Positions 44,914 to 54,232 of a stretch of 64,000 nucleotides of DNA are shown here, piece by piece; the first letter of the stretch is position 1, and every line of letters begins with the position of its first letter. The notes beneath the pieces were generated by a model. It saw only the letters and a program-made list of their open reading frames with translations. It was not told where the DNA came from and did not search any database. Source of the DNA: Paraphaeosphaeria minitans (taxonomy: Eukaryota; Ascomycota; Dothideomycetes; Pleosporales; Didymosphaeriaceae); contig WJXW01000007.1 in assembly GCA_015832175.1 (NCBI GenBank), positions 248,001-312,000 of the forward strand. Reading direction: 5' to 3'. Both the position numbers and the translations under genes were made by a program.

Positions 44914-46164
44914 TCACCCCACAAGCTCCACACCCCCAATCTGCTCCGCCGTAAACTCCGCCAACCGCCTCCCCAACGCCGCGTCCCGCGCCAGCGCGCT
45001 CTCCTTGCCCGGCACACCCACGGGCTCGTAGTACGACCCGCTGAGCACGGCCGGGCTGGTGGCCGCCCACAGGTGGTTGACGATGCCCACGGACACGGGC
45101 ACGCAGAAGAAGGGCGCGATGGGCGCGGTGAGCTTGACGAGGAGGGATTCCTTCTTCAGGGCGTCGGCCATGCCGGTTAGGATGCGGCCTGGGTGCACGG
45201 CGGCGGTGGTGAGGGAGGGGTGCTGGGTGGAGAGGTGGCGGGTGAGGTGGATGAGGGCGAGTTTGGATTGGCCGTAGCGTTGGGAGTAGTCCTGCGTGTT
45301 TGTTAGTATGTGTTGCGTCGTTTTAGGGAAGAGAGGGAGGTGGAAGAGAGGGAGGTGGCAGAGAGGGAGGTGGCAGAGAGGGAGGTGGCAGAGAGGGAGG
45401 TGGAAGAGAGGGAGGTGGAAGAGAGGGAGGTGGCAGAGAGGGAGGTGGCAGAGAAAAGGCGTTACCATGGATGCGCACTCGCTCTTCAGGTTGTCGAATT
45501 GGATGCCACCCTTGGGCGCCATGGCGTGGCCTTCGCTGGAGACGACTACGACGCGGGGTTTCGAGGTATTAGTTGCGGTCTTCTCGAGCGTGGGGATGAG
45601 CAGCTTGGCGAGGAGTGCGTGTCCGAGGTAGTTGAGGCCAAAGTGGACTTCGTAGCCCTCCTTGGTGGTCCCCTTCGCGACGCGGATAATGCCCGCGTTG
45701 AGGAACAGGATATCCAACCGCTCTTCCTTGGCCACGAATTCCACGGCGCACGCACGCACGCTTTCAAACGAGGTCAGATCTAGGTCGAGGAAGCGCACCT
45801 CTGTTTTCGGCGTCGCAGCGTCCTCGTCTTGCACGTACGCTTCCCGCGTGATGCGCTCGACGACCGCCTTCTTCTCTGCGTCCCCCCGCGGCAGGTCAGC
45901 GACGTATATGCGCGACGGGCGCCCGTACTTTGCGAGCTCGATGGCAGTCTGGCGACCCAGGTCCCCCGCCGCGCCCGTGATAAGCACGACCTTGCCCGCC
46001 AGCGGGGGGATATCTTTTGCAGGCGTGAACTCTGCGCCGCCCTTGTTGCCCGACCCAAAGAGCGTCACCTTTGCCATTTCGCGGAACTCAGGCATGATGA
46101 AGCTGGATGCGATGACGACGAGCACGCCCGCGAGGACATTCAGCGGCGTGATGTGGTCTGACAT
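44914..46164 (-). CDS. Membrane-anchored short-chain dehydrogenase/reductase
   Basis: Exons 46164-45466 and 45291-44914, with a 174-nt GTAACG...CAG intron, give 358 aa. Residues 9-26 (NVLAGVLVVIASSFIMPE) form an N-terminal membrane anchor. Cofactor motif TGAAGDLG is at 63-70, followed by DLPRGD, LDLDLTSFESV, LNAGI and SSEGHA; the active-site YGQSK has Tyr239 and Lys243, only six codons after the splice junction. The C-terminal VHPGRILTGM is typical of the retinol-dehydrogenase/WWOX-like SDR branch. Substrate is a lipid, retinoid-like or steroid-like alcohol by family analogy only. The intron is unusual: it consists largely of a 15-bp minisatellite, is a multiple of three and lacks in-frame stops, so an unspliced mRNA would add 58 residues of LPLxH repeats. 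The start is chosen at the anchor; an upstream open extension to 46461 is not convincing. Confidence 0.87.
   Translation of the reverse strand: MSDHITPLNVLAGVLVVIASSFIMPEFREMAKVTLFGSGNKGGAEFTPAKDIPPLAGKVVLITGAAGDLGRQTAIELAKYGRPSRIYVADLPRGDAEKKAVVERITREAYVQDEDAATPKTEVRFLDLDLTSFESVRACAVEFVAKEERLDILFLNAGIIRVAKGTTKEGYEVHFGLNYLGHALLAKLLIPTLEKTATNTSKPRVVVVSSEGHAMAPKGGIQFDNLKSECASMVTPFLCHLPLCHLPLFHLPLFHLPLCHLPLCHLPLCHLPLFHLPLFPKTTQHILTNTQDYSQRYGQSKLALIHLTRHLSTQHPSLTTAAVHPGRILTGMADALKKESLLVKLTAPIAPFFCVPVSVGIVNHLWAATSPAVLSGSYYEPVGVPGKESALARDAALGRRLAEFTAEQIGGVELVG
45331..45450. repeat. 15-bp minisatellite, 8 units, inside SDR intron
   Basis: Eight tandem copies of GAGAGGGAGGTGGMA (15 bp; M is A or C) fill 45331-45450, between donor and acceptor of the SDR intron. 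On the gene strand it is a polypyrimidine tract (CTCCCTCTC), and in frame it spells LPL-C/F-H. Confidence 0.9.
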
Positions 46165-46716
46165 TTCCGTTGGATCTGGAGCCCAATGGGCACGTCGGTG
46201 TTGAGTGAGTGCAAGATGTACGGTGAACGTGGGAGTGATGCCGCTCGGAAAATAGTGCTCTGGAACCGGCACTGAGACAGCGTCGGAAGGAACCGCATTC
46301 TGGCGCTCGGGCTGGATTGGGCAGGAGGAGCAACGGTAAACCCAATGTCCACGGCGTGCGCTAGCAAGTGGACTCACTGCGCCGTTGCGTTTCGCATCTA
46401 TTAATATTTGGGGGCTGGGGGCTGGGGGCTGGGGGCTGTCGGCTCGGATTTGTACACACACTGTACCATCAATTACGCGAGCGCACGGTAGATGGTTATG
46501 GGCACAGCCTCTACGATAGACTGCGCGTGGGTCTCACGGTGGGTGAAAAGCTTAATTCAACATTTTTGTTTGATATCATTTTTGTTAATTATTCACTTTT
46601 TTTATGAAGTCTAGGTAGTCGGTGGGTACCTATGGTTCTAGTAGTAATTAGGTAGTGCCGTTTAGGGGCTCTTTGTATCCTCCCCTTGCACATGGCTGAT
46701 GCCAGCTTCGTTCTGA
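46165..46716. other. Promoter of SDR gene; AT-rich 3' flank of membrane-protein gene
   Basis: Contains the G-run block described separately and a T-rich stretch at about 46560-46605. Several TAGGTA words lie near 46610-46655. No gene seen. Confidence 0.5.
46410..46435 (+). promoter_or_regulatory. Four G5 runs, G-quadruplex candidate
   Basis: GGGGG four times with CT spacers (46410-46414, 46417-46421, 46424-46428, 46431-46435), a textbook quadruplex-forming pattern with 2-nt loops. It lies about 250 bp upstream of the SDR start codon, on the non-template-opposite (plus) strand. Regulatory role is inference. Confidence 0.6.
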
Positions 46717-48108
46717 TCATCTACTCCAATGCAGCGGAGGCGAGCTGGGAGCCATTGAAGGCGAGTATGACATAAGGGGCGACTTGGGACACAGTGTCGA
46801 GGCATTTGCAGAATCCTTCCTTGTGATCTCGCTGGAGGAGTCAACGCTGGGGTTTCTCCCAAAGGTCGAGAAGTCGAGGTCCATTGTTACCAGGTGCGGC
46901 TGCAAGCGGAGGAAAGAGTCATCGCTGTTGATGGTGGTGCCTTCGAGGTCGGTCAATGTGGTCAGCAAATCGTCTTGGAATTTGCGCCACTTGCTCTTCG
47001 TGCTGCCGGTTGAGCCGGACGGCCTGGCGCTGTTTATCACGATGCGCTGCTTTCCGGTGAGCTGTTGGCGGTAGTTGGCGCTGCTCTCGTCGCGCCTGCT
47101 GGACCAGAGAGAGCGGAAGGAGATGAGGCAGGCGATGACAAAGGACACGATGAACTCGATGTACCACCAGAAAAGCATCCACGAAGAGTCGATGACTTGA
47201 CGGTTGGTGTGCGTGACCGACTTGTACACGCCACCGAAGATGCTGCCGCGAACGATGGTCACGCCGATGGTGAAGCCCACGAGCAGGAAGACGCTCGAGA
47301 GAACAAGCTTCTGGCGGCAGTTCAATCCGGTCTTCCAGACGATCAAGATCGGGAAAGCCATGACTGATTCCAAAGTCAGTCGTGTGCGACGCGCGAGGTG
47401 ATTGTGTCGACTTACTAATTGAATCAGAGAGCACGTCGATGATGACCGAGACAATGTAGAGGTTGTAGATCTTTTGCACCCTCGACTCCATTGCGCAGGT
47501 GACGGTGATGTGCATGGTGCTACCCAGCATGCAGTCGTAAGGAACCATTCCCAGGTTGATCACTCCGCAAGCCATCACCATTACAAGCGCCACCCACCAG
47601 GTGATCAAGTAGGCTTTGACCTGATACCCGATGCGGTAGAAGAAGAGGAGGAAATTCAGCTTGACCATCCACAAGCCGACGATGCTGAGGACAATCGCGA
47701 TTGCGTCTCCCTTGAGTCCGCGGGCCATCTGGTTCATGAAGTCGGGCCCAGGAGCCGCCAGCATGTTCTGAACGTGGAGAAGCGCATACAGATCCCCCAA
47801 GTAGACCTGTAGAACGGCAGAAATTGCGATGAGAACGGCCACCGCGCCGACCATGAGATAGTCCTCTATAAACAGGCGTCGGAAACACAGGAGTCTGATC
47901 CAAAATCGCAAGATACATATGGCTGCACAGATGCCGACTCCGACCCAGACAACGATCTGTAGATGACATGGTTAGCCGATTCCTTGATCAAAATCAACTT
48001 GTTGACTCTTACCTTGAATATATGTTCCGAGATGAGCTGCTTGGTGGTCTGGTAGAGAGCATCAGCCTCTGCTGGCGAGGATGAAGGCATCGCCATGTCC
48101 ATAGCCAT
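46717..48108 (-). CDS. Rhodopsin_dom-fungi / SAT4-type seven-helix membrane protein
   Basis: Exons 48108-48013, 47956-47416 and 47363-46717 (introns 56 and 52 nt, GTAAGA/GTAAGT donors) give 427 aa. Helix 1 begins right at the first splice (IVVWVGVGICAAICILRFWI). FIEDYLMVGAVAVLIAISAV carries the (E/D)DY motif of helix 2, GLWMVKLNFLLFFYRI helix 3, then AYLITWWVALVMVMACGVIN, DVLSDSIIMAFPILIVWK (restored by splice 2; the D-x-IIMAxPI motif is a family hallmark), and QKLVLSSVFLLVGFTIGVTI. Two more helices lead to a long Ser/Thr-rich cytoplasmic tail. This large fungal family (CFEM-less PTH11-related/SAT4) is named for rhodopsin-like topology but lacks a retinal lysine; members are putative GPCR-like sensors of unknown ligand. 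Confidence 0.88.
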
Positions 48109-49706
48109 ATTGTTTGACTTTTGCAAAGATGCAGCGAGCACGATTTGACTTTGAAGAAAAGATGCGATGCGACAGGAAAAACACCTGGTCAATGCGGATG
48201 AGAAGACCTGAAGGATTCAACTATCGGTAGCAGGTTGCAGCCCACGTTCTTTAAACTTCCGCGCAAAAAGACGCCTTCTTGCATCCTACTGCGTGCTTGG
48301 GTGTCGCTCACGCATCTGCGCAGCAGTCCCGACCCGAAGGCAAAATTCGCGAACCGGGGTCTGCAGCATGCAGCAGCCCAGCCCGTCGCTACGCCCAAAC
48401 CCTCCTCCCGGGAATTAATTCCTCGGGACATTTTGTACCACCCTGGCAGTGAATTCGATGCCAGCCGCGGAGAGTCGCACCTTTGCAGTAACGCCCTCGC
48501 CCCGCGCTGTGGAGGCTTGTTAACGTACACCAGGTATGGACGCTCTAGGTAGCGCAGTTCCCGTGTTTCTAGCACGCTCGCCTGCGGGATTGTAAACGTT
48601 TGTGCTAATCTTGGGCCCGAAACGTGACGATCGAAAGATCGACCTCGATGTGAGCGATCTTGTAACTCACGAGGTGAGTTCTGCGGTTGTGCGGACTTGA
48701 TCCTGCTCGCGCATGCATACAGGTACCTACCGGATCCGCGCTTGACGGTGGAAGGGACGATGTCGGCATCGGACTTCGACGTGGTGCAAAGGGTAGTGAT
48801 CCACATCCTGTTCTACCTACGACGTGTACGGTACCCCAACTTCAAGATAGGCTACATGCACGCGGGAACATTTCCGTCTTGCGACCCGTCTTGTGATGAC
48901 GGAAAGCTTGCGCAGTGTGATAGCTGATGTCGTTTGCAGTGGGCACGTAGGCAGTCTCGGTCACCAAACGTCGCCTTCGTGCACGCGAGGTGAGTCGTCC
49001 CCATTTTTGGTTTACCATGTCTACCTACCAAGCGCATTGGGTACCAATCGCATGAGCCGTGCCGTGGAAGGTACCTCCCAGGTGATCTACCACAGACAGC
49101 CAGAACGCTGGAACTATACAGACGGTTGCGCGAAAGGATATGGAGGCTACGCTATCGTAGATGAGCCGGTGCCCTTGGTTCGCCATGCGCTCACGCCAGC
49201 AACGTGACTTGGTCGCATTTCTAGCACCGAGGACCCACATATTTGGCGCCAACCGCCCACCGATCCCAAAACTCCGTCCACGCTCTCCACACGTGCCGGC
49301 CCACGCCCTCGGCACCATACCTCGAAACGGCAGGCGCTCCAGCGAAGACGTTCCCATTGAGCTAGTCCTGTCCCCTTGTTTCTCTGTATTCCCGAAAGCT
49401 TATGCTGCGGCAGCAGGATAGTGTGAAAGTACCCTGGATGACTGTATTTAGTAACAACGTAGAGTGATTGTTTGGGCAGAAACGAGGCAGGATTGCTCGC
49501 TGAAACTGGGTCCTTTACACCCTTTCGACCCTACCACAAGCAAGTCGAGCATGCTACCGGCGCTGGATACAATGCCGCGAGATGCCGTGGTCGGGGCTGC
49601 GCCTTGGAGTAACAATTCATAATGACTTCGCTCCCAGGTACCTGGTGCTCGCATCTAGGACATAGGTACTGTACTTTCAAGCGTTACAGCATACTATTCC
49701 GGCATT
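48109..49706. other. Divergent intergenic region, no gene supported
   Basis: Lies between the membrane-protein gene (minus) and the P450 gene (plus). The minus frame 48189-48806 and plus frames near 48700-49400 lack domains. AGGTACCTACCGG (about 48720) and CAGGTACCTGG (about 49634) belong to the dispersed TACCTA-type words. Confidence 0.45.
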
Positions 49707-51413
49707 ATGGTTGACCAATCTCTTACCTCTGTTACGCTTGCCAATGCGACGGCAACACACCTTCTCATTCCTTCTTTCACCACAGAACATGTCTGGCGGA
49801 TATCCACATTCGGATTCCTCTCTGTTCTCGCTTTGTCTTTCATTCTGCTCACAGTCTGGGAATGCCAATCGTGGAGAAGACTATCCCACATCCCAGGTCC
49901 ACCCGCTGCGCATTTCACAATCTTGTGGTTGCTGAAACATGCGTGGGTAGGAAACTTGTTCCCGTCCATGGTTGACGCGGGCAACAAATATGGCGACCTC
50001 GTTCGCATTGGCCCCAACCTTCTGCTCTGCTCAGATCCGGATGAGCTTAGGAGGATATCAGGCATTCGGACCAAATACACCAAAGGACCGGCATACGACG
50101 CTGGACGTGTGACGGAGGGTGAGCCTCACGTTGCTTCGCAGCGCGACCCTGCCAAACACAAGGCGCTGAGGGCCAAGATGGGCACTGCTGTAAGTTGCAA
50201 TTTCTCCATGTTGTTTTTTAGGTGCACGAGATTAACTGTAGGGTAGTACTCCGTTGACGTGCAACCTGTCATTGATCGCCAAATTTCCAAATTGATCGAC
50301 CTCATCGACAGAAAATACGCAACAAACCGGACATCCACCAATCCCACAGCAGAAGGCCGCCGAAACGAGACCTCTGCAAGATTCATGAACTTCGGCGAGA
50401 AGATGCACTTCTACGCTCTCGACTGCTTGGGCGCATTTGCCTTCGGCGAGCCTTTCGGCTTCCTCCAGAAGGACGAGGACATCAACCGCATGACCCAAAT
50501 CAACGACCTCTCCTTGCGCATGGTCACTGTCGCCGGCCTCGTCCCCTGGCTCTCCAGCTTGCGCACAATGTGGCCCTTCCGCTGCCTCGTCCCCAAAGAA
50601 GGCGACAAAGTCGGCTTCGGCATCCTGTTCGGCTTCGCAAAGAACCTTGTCGATCGACGGACTGCACCCGACGCCAAATCCAGGAACGACATGATGCAGG
50701 AGTTCATCCGCAGCGGCATGACCGGCGACGAGCTGATGCAGCAAGTCTACATCCACATCATCGCCGGGTCCGACACGACGTCCAACTGGTCGCGCATGGT
50801 CATGCTCTGTTTGTTGACCTGCCCACCCGCGTACATGGCGCTCCAGCAGGAAATCGATGCTGCCACGGCTTCAGGCGCGCTGAGTTATCCTACAGCGACA
50901 GATGCTGAGAGTCGCTCGTTGTCCTACCTGGACGCCGTGCTGCGCGAGGCAATGCGTATGCATCCACCCTCGGTCTCGCCGTCGAAGCTATCACCCGAGG
51001 GTGTCGACACAGTATGTGGATATGCAGTGCCTGGCGGCACCCAGATCGGCGCCAACGTCCCCGGCGTGCTGAGGTCACAAGCAGTATTTGGTCCGGATGC
51101 GGATTGTTTCCGACCTGAGCGGTGGTTGGAGGCCGCCGAAGAGGAGGACGGCTACAGGCTCAGCCGCATGAAGTCCACACTTGCGCTCGTGTTCGGTGCT
51201 GGTAAATTCCAGTGCATGGGGACGCATATTGCGTACATGGAGGTGCGGAAGCTGTTTGTGGAGCTGATTCGGAGATTTGATTTTGCGATTGTTGATAACA
51301 AGAGACCACTTCACGTTGAGTCGCTGGCCATCATGGTTGTACATGACTTCAACGTTAGGATTACACGGCGGACAAGATTTTCTATGGTAGATATAGAGCA
51401 TGCTGAAAACTAG
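49707..51413 (+). CDS. Cytochrome P450, microsomal, pisatin-demethylase-like
   Basis: Exons 49707-50189 and 50247-51413 (57-nt intron) give 549 aa. The acceptor used is the second of two close AGs: the first would leave an in-frame TAG, the second gives MGTAYSVDVQPVID. A membrane helix (about 33-53, FLSVLALSFILLTVWE) is followed by the proline hinge IPGPPA. The I-helix has AGSDTTS (about 334-340), the K-helix EAMR (about 395), then FRPERW (about 450), and the heme loop is FGAGKFQCMG with Cys484 as thiolate ligand. The pattern FGxGKxQCxGxxIAxMExxKxFVELxRRFD is typical of fungal P450s related to pisatin demethylases and benzoate hydroxylases. It needs NADPH-P450 reductase. Substrate unknown. 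It is convergent with the transporter to its right. Confidence 0.9.
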
Positions 51414-51756
51414 ACTGCTGTTGGATTTCCTTTTAGATACCCAATTCATCACGAGATATGCAAACTTTAAAGAGAGTGCTTGTGATCTGTGAATTATATA
51501 TAATGTTGTGTCGCTATGGCTCATCATCGGTCGCGATGGATACCTATGGTTGGTTGGCTGTTGTCACATTGGTGCTTTCGCGGCTCAAATTTTGTCGCTT
51601 CGGATGCATGGCTTTCGGCGCCGCTGTCGCTATGGGCTGATGGACGTTGTTGCAATGGATTGTCGCTCTGGGTCGTCCTGTTAGGCGCGTTGGTGTCGCT
51701 CACGTCCATACCTTACACTCCCAGGTCTACTGGTGCCACGCTGACGCCATGTCCAC
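51414..51756. other. Convergent intergenic region
   Basis: 3' flanks of the P450 and transporter genes. The GTCGCT and TGTCGCT words repeat (51510, 51590, 51630, 51660, 51700) but without clear unit structure. No gene. Confidence 0.5.
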
Positions 51757-53438
51757 TTAAGAGGTTGGCAGAAGGGCCTGGTTTCGTGTGAGCCCAGGAT
51801 CCTCAGTTTCATGATCACCCCAATTGGCATCCCATCCGTTAGCGATTAGATAGTCCTTCCATATTTCGTCCTCGTTATCAAGAACCTTCGATCCGTCTTG
51901 GATCACGAACCAAGCATTCAGGGCACCCAGGACAGCGAAAGCTGATCCTACCAGGAATGCGACCTGGTTCGACTTGTTGGGATCGGTATACGAGGCCATG
52001 ATAGCAGTAAAGACCTGATCGAAGTAAGCATTTTTTTGGGAAAGTCTGAGAGAGAAGCTGCTTACCTCAGTGCCAATGGCTGCCCCAGCCTTCGAGCAGG
52101 CTGAGATGAAACCCATGGTGTGACCACGAACAGAGGTGGGGAAAGGCTCGGTAGCAGTGATCACTACAGTGCTGCGGAAAGTTAGCGGCGAGTACCAGTT
52201 GACTTATCCATTGAAACTTACCTTCCAGGGCCGACCTCGCCTAGGGTGAGAAAGATGCCGTACAAGACGATGAAAAGCGGGAACACTTTTTGTATCTGGG
52301 TACCAGCACCACCGAGTACGAAACCCAAAATCGCCTGGGCAGTGTAACCCAGACATTGCGTCTTCCTGCGGCCAATCTTGTCCGATAGGTAACCACCGAG
52401 GAATGGGCCAGGTAGGTAGAAAGCGTTGATAACAACACCCCACCCTAGATTTTGGAGAAGCGAGTTTTCAGGGTTCATGCGTGATACGATAGTCGAACCG
52501 AAAATTCCAAATGGAATCGAGATCCAATTGTACAGGAACCAACCTAGAGCAGCGCCAAAGAGTCGTCGATAATACTTCTTGGCGATCAGTACGTAAGGAG
52601 TTCTTTGTTTGCGAAGCGCTGACTTGCGATAGGCGGTTGACACCTTCATGCGTAGGCGGAAGTAGAAGATGGATAGTGGAGGAATAGCACCGAGTGCAAG
52701 AGCGGTCCGCCAGACGATGTAGTACTTATCGACTCTCTGATTGACGCAGAGCAAAAGTAACAGTGGTACTAAGGCTCCGAAGCAGTATCCTAGACCAGCT
52801 GCAAGGTCGCCAATCATGGCGAAGAGGAAGCCTCGTCTTTTTCTGAAGTGGCCTGATTCATCAGAAGCCTCCAAAGCACCGGCACCTAGTCAAGTTAACA
52901 GGGGTGCAATAATTGATGATTGCGAGGACATACCAGCCACAGGGTATTCTCCTCCAGCACCAACGCCGGCAATACCACGAGCAACGACGAGCATCCAAAA
53001 GAGACCGAGTGGCGATGTTCCACTCGCGCCAGTGCTCAATACGATACCGAGGAGGAGGATCAGTGTTGTAAGCACAGCCCCTGTCTTCCTCCCGAGTTGA
53101 TCGACCACGACACCAAATCCGACCATGCCCACTATCATTCCCACCAGGAAAGCGTTCGATAATCGTGCCTTCATGTCCGATGACAGAGCATCGGGATAGA
53201 TGACCGTCAAGAGAAGGTTAAGATTGCTCATGACAGCAGCGTTGTAGCCATCGGACCCCAAGGCAAGACCAGAGAACACCATCATCAGGTACACCGAAAC
53301 CTTGCTGTAGAAGGCTGGGGCGGTGCCTTTCTCAAGGACCGACTCGACGTCCCCAACATCGACAGCCTGGTTTTGCTTGACATCCTTTCCGTCGCTGGAT
53401 GCCAGATCGTGGGCGGTGGTGATCTCGGGGGCCGACAT
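51757..53438 (-). CDS. MFS transporter, phosphate/GIT1-type (PHS family-like)
   Basis: Four exons: 53438-52934, 52885-52222, 52171-52066 and 52014-51757 (introns 48, 50 and 51 nt), 510 aa. ATG 53436-53438 begins MSAPEITTAHD; the acidic N-tail precedes FYSKVSVYLMMVFSGLALGSDGYNAAVM (helix 1 with the Dx(Y)N pattern of PHS/GIT carriers). DQLGRKTGAV is motif A; ARGIAGVGAGGEYPVAG is the GxGxGGEYP signature of glycerophosphodiester/phosphate symporters, in which the first intron falls. SDKIGRRKTQ follows helix 8, and EPFPTSVRGHTMG is the late helix 10-11 motif. Substrate may be an organophosphate, phosphate or other anion; GE rather than GD in the signature favours GIT1 over PHO84. The third intron (51 nt) is in frame and stop-free, so retention would insert 17 residues. 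It shares a divergent promoter with the hydrolase on the right. Confidence 0.88.
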
Positions 53439-54232
53439 CGTACCCTTACTTTCCAAGACAGGCAGTAAAACGTTCCAGGGCTACGGTTCACACATGCAGG
53501 ACGTCCTTCCTTAAGTAAGGCTGAGCTTGATTATGCTTGCTGATAGGCATGGGAAGCGGCAATTGATCGGCTGCTTTCCAAGAGAACATCGCGCGGTTCC
53601 GACACAAAAAAGCGCGCGTCTCCAAGCTGCAATGAGCAAGCGCGTCCGCTTAGACGGCATCTTAAGGGTGCTTGCGATGTACTTTGCCGTCGCTCGAGAA
53701 TGCCGATGAATCTTCGGCGTATCAGATAGGTACCAGAGCCTTCTCGTGGCGAGTCAGACGGAGTATCGAGTGCGGAGGTATCCCGAAAGTGGGGAATGGA
53801 GGTGGGCTTTCATTTGCGACCCGTGCCCAACAAGCAGGTAGCAAGTTGAGCTAACCGTGTTATGGTTTAGTGATAGAGTCCGGCAGCCGGAGGTCAGCGC
53901 AAGAATGGGGACGGTATCATTTGAACTCTATCAAACCAATGCTACTACATAATCAATATGTGTCCAGTATCTGCCGAAGTCATTACGCGGCTCTTTTTAT
54001 TCGATGTGAGCCGTGAAGGCCCGCACGTGACCTCCCGTCGCGCGAATCGCGCACTGCGACTTCGGACCGATGACCCTGTTGTGTTTCTTGAGCTGCGTTG
54101 AAACTTAACTCTAGGTCACCTCGTGCTTTGACTTCGTGAGATTTGTCTCAATAAGTATCATCCGCGTAAGTACTTTTTTGAACCAAGCACAAGGTCTTTG
54201 TCTTAACGGGGAACAGGTGGACGAAAGTCACG
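53439..54232. promoter_or_regulatory. Divergent promoter between transporter and hydrolase
   Basis: 794 bp separate the two start codons, with no open gene between them. This is the only 5' region of either gene, so shared regulation is plausible. Short frames at 53527-53854 are not convincing. No factor-binding site could be assigned with confidence. Confidence 0.5.

Noticed and set aside
45331..45450. CRISPR-like array
   Set aside because: Units are directly adjacent without spacers, in a eukaryotic intron; it is a minisatellite.
48189..48806. Minus-strand frame of 205 codons
   Set aside because: Lies in the divergent promoter region of the seven-helix protein and the P450; no family features.
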